Source: SFDP01 sp051891855
GTDB taxonomy: Bacteria > Bacillota > Clostridia > Lachnospirales > Lachnospiraceae
Length of the DNA: 7,514 nucleotides
Direction: 5' to 3'
Assembly: GCA_051891855.1 (NCBI GenBank)
Contig: JBJFFP010000050.1
Span: 1-7,514, forward strand
Numbering within the stretch: position 1 is the first letter of the stretch; every line of letters begins with the position of its first letter. The translations under genes and the position numbers were made by a program. Below are positions 1 through 5,312 of this stretch, piece after piece. The notes below the pieces were generated by a model, which was not told where the DNA came from, searched no databases, and saw only the letters and a program-made list of their open reading frames with translations.

Positions 1-365
1 CAGGGATGTCGGTTGCACTGTTTGGCTCTATCATCAATATGTATACCGGCTTTTCCCAGGTAGAGGAAGAAAAAATCAAGCTGATTTATACCCTGGGAGG
101 TAGTAGAAAAGATACCTTGACCAAAGTGATTCTTCCCGCTTCCATACCGATAATTATCAGTAATATGAAGGTAAATATCGGACTTTGCCTAGTTGGGGTA
201 ATCATCGGAGAATTTCTGGCAGCAAAGGAAGGACTGGGCTATCTGATTATTTACGGCAGTCAGGTCTTCCAGCTTGACCTGTTAATCCTGTCCATTCTGA
301 TTCTGTGCATCATCGCCGCGGGATTGTACCAGCTGATTAATCTGCTGGAAAAAAGATGGGCCTGA
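1..365 (+). CDS. ABC transporter permease, NitT/TauT/SsuC-like, C-terminal part (5' end outside window)
   Basis: This is the C-terminal half of an inner-membrane permease of the binding-protein-dependent (BPD_transp_1) type, which would pair with an ATPase and a solute-binding lipoprotein to import a small substrate. The cytoplasmic EAA loop is visible: an EEEK stretch, then YTLGGSRKD and ILP, the pattern that docks on the ATPase. It is followed by two hydrophobic segments (around NIGLCLVGVIIGEF and LLILSILILCIIAAGLY) and a short basic C-terminus. The 'GEFLAAKEGLGYLI' stretch is typical of the SsuC/TauC/ThiX group. The frame is open to the window edge, and the ATG at 6 is probably internal because full-length members have about 250 residues. 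The substrate cannot be told from this fragment; sulfonate/nitrate/taurine or thiamine-precursor transporters are alternatives. No clear terminator lies between its stop and the convergent tRNA gene. Confidence 0.85.
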   Translation, partial: GMSVALFGSIINMYTGFSQVEEEKIKLIYTLGGSRKDTLTKVILPASIPIIISNMKVNIGLCLVGVIIGEFLAAKEGLGYLIIYGSQVFQLDLLILSILILCIIAAGLYQLINLLEKRWA

Positions 366-381
366 AATTGGGTACAAAAAA

Positions 382-454
<73 letters not shown>

Positions 455-460
455 ATTGTG

Positions 461-482
461 GTGGGTGTCACACGGCACCCAC
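461..482 (-). other. Stem-loop in the predicted 5' leader of pre-tRNA-Thr
   Basis: Positions 461-469 pair with 474-482 (GTGGGTGTC against GGCACCCAC, nine pairs with one G-T) around an ACAC loop. On the minus strand the hairpin lies between the tRNA promoter and the tRNA 5' end, six bases before the mature end. No T-tract follows it on either strand, so it is a poor intrinsic terminator for mscS. The predicted transcription start (about 483) falls at its base, so it would form the very 5' end of the precursor tRNA. Confidence 0.55.
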
Positions 483-489
483 GAATTAC

Positions 490-518
490 ATTATAACGTT
501 TTAATTTGATTTTGACAA
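490..518 (-). promoter_or_regulatory. Sigma-A type promoter for tRNA-Thr, overlapping the 3' end of mscS
   Basis: On the minus strand TTGTCA (518-513; one mismatch from TTGACA) is followed after exactly 17 nt by a perfect TATAAT (495-490). The expected start is near 483, about 29 nt before the mature tRNA 5' end (454). The -35 box lies inside the mscS coding region, five codons from its end, and the spacer contains the mscS stop codon. Confidence 0.8.
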
Positions 519-1385
519 GTCTATTTTTGACAAGTCTGTTTTTTGAAGATGTACATCCAGCTGTGGATAAGGTATCCCGATTCCGTTTTCATCCAGAGCA
601 TACTTTATCTGCTCGGTAATCCGGTACTTTCCTGCCCAGAAATCCTCATTTAAAAACCAGCAGCGAACACCGATAATCACCGCACTGTCTCCCAGAGTAT
701 CCACAAAGACCATTCTCTCTTTGTCCTTTAAAACCTTTTCATCCTCCTCCAATAGTCGGGAAATAACCTCCTTCCCTTTACGTATATCGCTGTCGTAGGA
801 AATTCCCACTCGAATATCCATCCTGCGATAAGGAGTATCGGTTACATTGGTCAAACTGGTATTTGCCAGAGTCCCGTTGGGAAGTACGATTACCCGATTG
901 TCCGGAGTGGTCAGTTTAGTATAAAAAATCTGAATCTCAGAAACCGTTCCTTCATTTTTGTTGCTGTCTTCAATAATATAATCCCCCACCCGAAAAGGCT
1001 TCAGCAGTAAAATCAATACTCCCCCTGCCAGATTGGAAAGGCTTCCCTGAAGGGCCAGCCCTAGGGCAACCCCGGCAGAACCGATTACCGCAATAATGCT
1101 GGCCGCTTCCACACCGAAGCCGGTAAGAATAAACAAAATCAGAACCACATACAGTCCGATTTTTACGAAAGAATCCAGAAACTGAATTACCCCCACATCT
1201 GCATGGGCTCTGGTCAGGGATTTCTTAAGGATTCTTCTGACAAATTTGATTAACTGTACACCTACCAGAAATACCACAAGGGCCAGAACCACACGAAGGG
1301 CCATATGAAAGATCTTTTCCGGCAGTTGCATAAGAAAGCTTTCTATAATTCCTATATCAATTTCTTCAATTTGCATACTTTCCAT
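501..1385 (-). CDS. mscS: MscS-family small-conductance mechanosensitive ion channel
   Basis: This is a 294-residue membrane channel of the MscS family, which opens under membrane tension to release solutes on hypo-osmotic shock; its length is close to the 286 residues of E. coli MscS. Transmembrane helices are near residues 28-48 and 74-93. The pore helix TM3 runs over about 96-129, with the Gly/Ala-packed stretch GSAGVALGLALQGSLSNLAGG and the family junction LLKPFRVGDYI after it. A beta domain follows (VLPNG at 167-171), then an alpha/beta cytoplasmic domain ending in the typical IPYPQLDVHL (271-280). The C-terminus has a short tail with a duplicated DLSK. The ATG at 1385 is supported by GGAGAG (1397-1392) six bases upstream. 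The stop of the GlgB-like gene lies 32 nt upstream, so it is probably the last gene of that operon. The family call is firm; the symbol is a family-level assignment. Confidence 0.95.
   Translation of the reverse strand: MESMQIEEIDIGIIESFLMQLPEKIFHMALRVVLALVVFLVGVQLIKFVRRILKKSLTRAHADVGVIQFLDSFVKIGLYVVLILFILTGFGVEAASIIAVIGSAGVALGLALQGSLSNLAGGVLILLLKPFRVGDYIIEDSNKNEGTVSEIQIFYTKLTTPDNRVIVLPNGTLANTSLTNVTDTPYRRMDIRVGISYDSDIRKGKEVISRLLEEDEKVLKDKERMVFVDTLGDSAVIIGVRCWFLNEDFWAGKYRITEQIKYALDENGIGIPYPQLDVHLQKTDLSKIDLSKSN
510..537. repeat. Two-copy 15-nt tandem repeat at the 3' end of mscS
   Basis: The 13-mer TTTTGACAAGTCT occurs at 510-522 and again at 525-537, a period of 15 nt (five codons). On the coding strand it encodes the duplicated DLSK near the channel C-terminus (TDLSKIDLSKSN). 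Each copy carries the TTGTCA hexamer, but only the copy nearer the stop codon is correctly spaced from the TATAAT of the tRNA promoter. Confidence 0.85.
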
Positions 1386-1417
1386 ATCTGTCTCTCCATT
1401 TATTGCCGGCTTATGGC

Positions 1418-3613
1418 TTATTTATCCGCTGTTTTCCTCCTACTGCCTGCTCCATTGCGCTTCTGTCTGCTCTCCATCTTCCGTTTGCTTTCGCTTCCCT
1501 GCAGAATGGCTTCCTCACATTTTTCTACCTGAATTGCCAGAGTATCCTTTAGACTGCTTTTCTTCAGCTCCTTAGCTTTATCCATTGCCTCCTGCTCCAG
1601 CTTAAGACGAATTTCTTCTGCCTTCCTTCGCGCAATTTCATAAAGCTCCTCCTCTGTATAGGGAACGAAGACATAAGCCTGCAGAGAAAGAGGCTCCAGG
1701 GTTACCGTAACAGACTGCATTAAGCCGTCCCATTCCTGCTCCTTTGTATAAATAGGAGCCTGAGAAAGGTCAAGCTTTCCTCCATAGGCCTTGCTCTCCG
1801 TATGGAAAAACAGCCTGTATTTTCCCTCATAGGGTACACCCACATTAAATTCTTCTCTGACTGCATTGGCAAAATTGGCAATAACCAGAACGACACCCTT
1901 ATCCTCCCTGCTGCACCGGTAAAAGCTGACTACACAATCATTATGCTGAAAACAGTTTATCCAGGAAAAATTCTCACTATTCCCATCCTCTGCCTCCAAA
2001 GGTGAAAGTGTTTGATTCCAGAGACAGCATTCCTTCACCATACGGGAAAAGTACTTTTCGTATTTTCCCGGTGCCCGGTAGGAGGAAAGCATTTTCCCCG
2101 GAAGGAACATAGGATAAGCCAAGGCCAGTTTCAATGTCTTAAACTTCTCTTCCTCCTGTCCGGGTATTCTTTCCCAAAGATTACCGCATTGCTCCTGTCC
2201 AAAGGCCATCACAAAGCATTCCCGATAAGCATACAGCATACGCTCCGTAATATTTTGATGAATACCGGAGCGAAAATAAGGATCATTTTCCAGATAAAAA
2301 AGAAACTCCTTGGTAAAATCCGTATCGTATCGGTAATCGAAGCCCAGTCCCTCCTCATCCAGTCTGTCCGTCACTCCCGGCCAGATGGCATCCATATCAG
2401 CCAGAATCAGGCAGCCCTTCACTCTCTTTCTGAGAATACTGTTCATATGCTTCACCCATTCCACTGCATCCAGATTCTCATTACCGCCGTAAATATTGGG
2501 TCTCCACTGTCCATCTGCTTTTCCGTAATCCAGATACAGTAAAGAGGCCATTTGCGAAAATACCACACCATCCAGATGATACTGCTCCAAAATATACAGC
2601 ACATTCGCAAGATAAAAGTTACTGAACTCCTTCCTCTCCATACTGTGGATTCCTGCAATATTCCACTGCAAAAGAACGCCTATGCCCTTCTGATGCAGCT
2701 GATTCACCAGCTTTCGGATTCCATATTTTTCCCCAAAGCTAATGGAAAATTGGTAAAAATACCTGCTTCCCACCGTTTCCGGTAAGACCACATGGGTATA
2801 GCCTTCCGAAGCTGCCCGTTCAATCAGTATCTTGGGTTCAAGCAGCTCCTCCCGGCTTGCCTGGTAAAGAAATATCCGGTCATTCTGACTGCCCCTTTGG
2901 GCAATATAATCCTCATCCTTCCAAGATAGTTCTTCCTCCCGATAGCTTTGGGAGCAGCTTCTGTCTTCTACCTGAAGGGAAGCCGCAAAGAAATCCTCCT
3001 GCAGGCTTATTCTGTCTCCGGAATACTTGACCTCGTATTGATAAGCGGCAGTTTCCGTTAAGCCCGGAATAAAAAGGGTAAATACATCCGATTCCCCTAC
3101 TCGGCACATGGGATATACTCTTCCGTCCCAGTGATTAAATTCACCCACAATGCTGACCCGAACAGCATCCGGTACCCAGACGGCAAAACGCATTCCTTTT
3201 ACTCCGTTAAGGGTAGTTAAATGGCTGCCCAGCATTTTATACAGCTCATAATGGATTCCATGATAAAATCTCTTCAGTTCCTCTTTTTGAAGAGTAACCG
3301 GAAAGGCATAGGGGTCCTCCTGTTCCCGTAAATTTCCCTTCAGATCCATAAGCTCATAGTGGTAAGGCCCAAGGGTTTTACCGGCTGTAACGGCGGCAAA
3401 AAAGCCTGCTTCGTCAGCCTCCTCCATAACCACCCGTTTTCCTTTCTCCTCCAGCACCAAAGTTGCCTTTTGTACAAAAGGGAAAAAGGCCTGGTAAAGA
3501 ATACTGTTTCCCACAAGATGAGGCCCCAATACCTCCTCCGGATGATCTTCCTCTGAATATACAATTCCTTCTATCCTGGCCCAATTCATTAATTGATACA
3601 GCTTATCCTTCAT
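1418..3613 (-). CDS. GlgB-like protein with degenerate active site (probable inactive branching-enzyme paralogue)
   Basis: This 731-residue protein has the architecture of bacterial 1,4-alpha-glucan branching enzyme: an N1-type domain (about 1-115), CBM48 (about 125-215, with RFAVWVPDAVRVSIVGEFNHWDG), a GH13 barrel-like core (about 245-525), a C-terminal beta domain (about 560-650) and an added 80-residue charged tail. Counted without gaps against E. coli GlgB as I remember it, the catalytic residues are replaced: nucleophile Asp405 by Ser353, the preceding Arg by Val351, Glu458 by Asp406, His525/Asp526 by Gln473/Glu474, and the motif I Asp by Gln316. The segment between motifs I and II is about 33 residues shorter. 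The patch from ASLLYLDY to YGGNENL is nonetheless very well conserved. The frame has no stop, so it is an intact gene, probably for a non-catalytic protein. It starts 39 nt after DUF1015 and ends 32 nt before mscS. Its role is unknown; glucan binding or regulation is inference. Confidence 0.88.
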   Translation of the reverse strand: MKDKLYQLMNWARIEGIVYSEEDHPEEVLGPHLVGNSILYQAFFPFVQKATLVLEEKGKRVVMEEADEAGFFAAVTAGKTLGPYHYELMDLKGNLREQEDPYAFPVTLQKEELKRFYHGIHYELYKMLGSHLTTLNGVKGMRFAVWVPDAVRVSIVGEFNHWDGRVYPMCRVGESDVFTLFIPGLTETAAYQYEVKYSGDRISLQEDFFAASLQVEDRSCSQSYREEELSWKDEDYIAQRGSQNDRIFLYQASREELLEPKILIERAASEGYTHVVLPETVGSRYFYQFSISFGEKYGIRKLVNQLHQKGIGVLLQWNIAGIHSMERKEFSNFYLANVLYILEQYHLDGVVFSQMASLLYLDYGKADGQWRPNIYGGNENLDAVEWVKHMNSILRKRVKGCLILADMDAIWPGVTDRLDEEGLGFDYRYDTDFTKEFLFYLENDPYFRSGIHQNITERMLYAYRECFVMAFGQEQCGNLWERIPGQEEEKFKTLKLALAYPMFLPGKMLSSYRAPGKYEKYFSRMVKECCLWNQTLSPLEAEDGNSENFSWINCFQHNDCVVSFYRCSREDKGVVLVIANFANAVREEFNVGVPYEGKYRLFFHTESKAYGGKLDLSQAPIYTKEQEWDGLMQSVTVTLEPLSLQAYVFVPYTEEELYEIARRKAEEIRLKLEQEAMDKAKELKKSSLKDTLAIQVEKCEEAILQGSESKRKMESRQKRNGAGSRRKTADK

Positions 3614-3618
3614 CGTTT

Positions 3619-3623
3619 CCTCC
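3619..3623 (-). promoter_or_regulatory. Ribosome binding site that fixes the GlgB-like start
   Basis: GGAGG sits five bases before the ATG at 3613. The frame is open four codons further to a TTG at 3625, but that TTG overlaps the GGAGG itself, so the ATG at 3613 is the credible start (731 rather than 735 residues). Confidence 0.85.
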
Positions 3624-3652
3624 AATTCCTGCTGTTTAATGCAGCAGCATAT

Positions 3653-4888
3653 TTATAATTTGTGCAAAAAAAGACCACTTCTTAATTTGGGTTCAAACCA
3701 TGTGGATTTAGGCGGCATCAACAGCCCTTGATCAGCCACGGCAAACAGCTCATCCATGGATGTAGCCCTCAGGGAAAAGGCCACCTTGCAATCCTTGTGT
3801 ACTCTTTTTTCCAGCTCTTCTATTCCCCGGATTCCTCCGATGAAATCAATCCGTTTATCCGTTTTGGGATCCTTAATTCCCAAAATGGGATCAAGGCAGT
3901 ATTCCTGCAGAATGGAAACATCCAGAGTATGTACGGCATCCCGGGGCAGAAGGACCTCCTTCTTTAACCTCAGAAGATACCAGCCATCCTCCAGATACAT
4001 TCCCCATTCTCCCTTTCTTTTTGGCTTAACCGGTTTATCTGCCTTACTGATTTGAAAGCTTTGGGAAAGTTTGCTGATAAACTCTTCCTTAGTCAAACCA
4101 TTTAAATCCTTCACCACCCGGTTATAATCCAGAATTTCCAGCTGGGACTGGGGAAAAAGAACGGATAGAAAATAATTATAATCTTCCTCTCCCGTATAAT
4201 CCGGATTCTCTGCCCGTCTATCCATACAGACCTTCACTGCGGAAGCACAGCGATGATGACCGTCCGCAATGTAGATTTGATTAATACTTTTAAAGGCCTC
4301 TTCAATCCCCTTTATCTCATCCTGATCCTCAATCCTGAAGACCCGATGGCGTACCCCGTCTTCTTCGGTAAAATCATAGAGAGGCTCTCTCTCCTTCACC
4401 TTCTCTACCAGAATATTCAGAGCTTTATCATCCCGGTAGGCCAGAAAAATGGGCCCGGTCTGCATACCACAGCCCTTAATGTGGCAGATTCGATCCAATT
4501 CCTTATCACTTCTGGTATTTTCATGCTTCATAATCACCTGATTGTTATAATCATCTACAGAGGCAACTCCAACGATTCCGGTCTGTACCCGTCCCTTCAT
4601 GGTTAGTTCATAGAGATAGTACGCCTCCCTCTCTTCCTGCAGTAAATATCCTTTTTCCAACCATTCCCGAAGCAGTTCTCCTGCCTTTTCATATACACAG
4701 GGAGCATACATATCCTGTCCGGGAGGAAAATTAGTCTCTGCCCTGTCTATCCGTAAAAAAGAAAAGGGCTCCTTCTCTACAATTTCTCTTGCTTCTTCAC
4801 TGCTGTATACATCATAGGGAAGGGCCGCAATCCTCTGCACATATTCAGTTTGCGGGCGGATTCCCCGAAAAGAACGAATAATGGCCAT
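3653..4888 (-). CDS. DUF1015 family protein
   Basis: This 411-residue soluble protein belongs to the DUF1015 family, whose biochemical function I do not know to be established. Its signature motifs are all present: FRGIRP near the N-terminus (7-12), ALPYDVYS (22-29), KHENTRSDKE (121-130), IADGHHR (207-213), LDYNRVV (253-259), GIKDPKTDKRIDFIGG (337-352) and the C-terminal MPPKSTWFEPKLRSGLF (391-407). The length is normal for the family and no signal peptide or membrane helix is visible. The DGHHR motif resembles the nucleotide-site motif of ParB/sulfiredoxin-fold proteins such as the free serine kinase SerK. In other clostridia I recall this family beside serine biosynthesis genes, which are absent here. 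The ATG at 4888 has AAAAGGAGA nine bases upstream. It is the first gene of the probable operon with the GlgB-like protein and mscS. Confidence 0.93.
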   Translation of the reverse strand: MAIIRSFRGIRPQTEYVQRIAALPYDVYSSEEAREIVEKEPFSFLRIDRAETNFPPGQDMYAPCVYEKAGELLREWLEKGYLLQEEREAYYLYELTMKGRVQTGIVGVASVDDYNNQVIMKHENTRSDKELDRICHIKGCGMQTGPIFLAYRDDKALNILVEKVKEREPLYDFTEEDGVRHRVFRIEDQDEIKGIEEAFKSINQIYIADGHHRCASAVKVCMDRRAENPDYTGEEDYNYFLSVLFPQSQLEILDYNRVVKDLNGLTKEEFISKLSQSFQISKADKPVKPKRKGEWGMYLEDGWYLLRLKKEVLLPRDAVHTLDVSILQEYCLDPILGIKDPKTDKRIDFIGGIRGIEELEKRVHKDCKVAFSLRATSMDELFAVADQGLLMPPKSTWFEPKLRSGLFLHKL

Positions 4889-4917
4889 AGTGTTTAATCT
4901 CCTTTTGTATTTTTATT

Positions 4918-4947
4918 ATCATACCATTTTGACAAGCAGGTAAGCAA
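4918..4947 (-). promoter_or_regulatory. Predicted promoter of the DUF1015/GlgB-like/mscS operon
   Basis: On the minus strand TATGAT (4923-4918) is preceded directly by TGG, giving an extended -10 (TGnTATGAT). A weak -35, TTGCTT (4947-4942), lies 18 nt upstream. The elements interleave with those of the divergent promoter for the 83-residue gene. Confidence 0.5.
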
Positions 4948-4957
4948 GTGATATATT
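4929..4957 (+). promoter_or_regulatory. Sigma-A type promoter for the 83-residue gene
   Basis: A perfect TTGACA (4929-4934) and TATATT (4952-4957, one mismatch) are separated by exactly 17 nt. The expected start near 4964 gives a leader of about 39 nt ahead of the GGAGG at 4993. Confidence 0.75.
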
Positions 4958-4984
4958 GAAGAGCGTAAGTCCTTTTATTATACT
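4956..4984 (+). promoter_or_regulatory. Possible second, weaker promoter for the 83-residue gene
   Basis: TTGAAG (4956-4961) and TATACT (4979-4984) are also 17 nt apart. Transcription from here would start around 4991, almost on the ribosome binding site, leaving a leader of only about 12 nt. It is weaker than the promoter just upstream. Confidence 0.3.
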
Positions 4985-5002
4985 GATTCATCGGAGGAAA
5001 AT

Positions 5003-5254
5003 ATGACAGAACAGGATAGAGAATTTTTAAATCAGATTAATGCTTTTGTGGAAGAGCATATGGCTGATGTGAATCCTGAACAGGTTCGCATTTCTGAGCA
5101 GCTGGATATGCTTCGTCCCATCTTACAGAAGCTGGCACTGGTTCATGCCATGCCTGTGGAGGAAGTTTTTATGAAGTATATGGATTTGGCTACGGAGGCC
5201 GCTGTAGAACGGGAACGTAAGTTTAAAGAAGAGTTTAAAGAAATACTGAATTAA
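5003..5254 (+). CDS. Small uncharacterised helical protein, 83 residues
   Basis: I do not recognise this protein. It starts at an ATG with GGAGG (4993-4997) five bases upstream, has a well-formed promoter ahead of it and a strong hairpin directly after its stop, so it is very probably a real monocistronic gene. The 83 residues are rich in Glu, Met, Leu and Lys, with no cysteine, no signal peptide and no membrane segment. Predicted structure is almost entirely helical: residues about 3-20, 25-48 (QVRISEQLDMLRPILQKLAL), 51-66 (PVEEVFMKYMDLATEA) and a charged C-terminal helix (ERERKFKEEFKEIL). Proline-marked turns at 25, 39 and 51 suggest a small helical bundle. It is transcribed divergently from DUF1015 and shares its intergenic control region, which suggests but does not prove a link. 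Confidence 0.85.
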   Translation: MTEQDREFLNQINAFVEEHMADVNPEQVRISEQLDMLRPILQKLALVHAMPVEEVFMKYMDLATEAAVERERKFKEEFKEILN

Positions 5255-5259
5255 GAAGA

Positions 5260-5299
5260 AAGAAGGGGCTGTGGCTTAGATGTGCCACAGCCTCTTCTT
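5260..5299. terminator. Bidirectional intrinsic terminator between convergent genes
   Basis: Positions 5260-5275 pair with 5284-5299 over 16 base pairs with one G-T, around an 8-nt loop. The core is GGCTGTGGC/GCCACAGCC, and the outer part is AAGAAG against CTTCTT. On the plus strand CTTCTTAATTA and on the minus strand CTTCTTTCTTCTTAATT provide T-rich ends. The hairpin starts 6 nt after the stop of the 83-residue gene and lies 14 nt beyond the stop of the convergent surface protein gene, so it serves both. Confidence 0.88.
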
Positions 5300-5312
5300 A
5301 ATTATCGGGTTA

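Noticed and set aside
461..482. Hairpin as the intrinsic terminator of mscS
   Set aside because: No T-tract follows it on either strand, and it lies downstream of a strong promoter in the tRNA leader.
2012..2542. Plus-strand 176-codon open frame antisense to the GlgB-like gene
   Set aside because: The minus-strand frame has clear homology across this region, and the plus frame shows no family features.
1418..3613. Functional glycogen branching enzyme (glgB), or alternatively a pseudogene
   Set aside because: All catalytic positions are substituted, so activity is not credible; yet the frame is uninterrupted, with good translation signals and conserved patches, so decay is not supported either.
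3613..3625. TTG at 3625 as the start of the GlgB-like protein
   Set aside because: The TTG overlaps the GGAGG that is correctly spaced for the ATG at 3613.
3629..3647. CTGCTG/CAGCAG stem-loop between DUF1015 and the GlgB-like gene as a terminator or attenuator
   Set aside because: It has only six base pairs with a 7-nt loop, has no T-tract, and precedes a good ribosome site; chance is sufficient.
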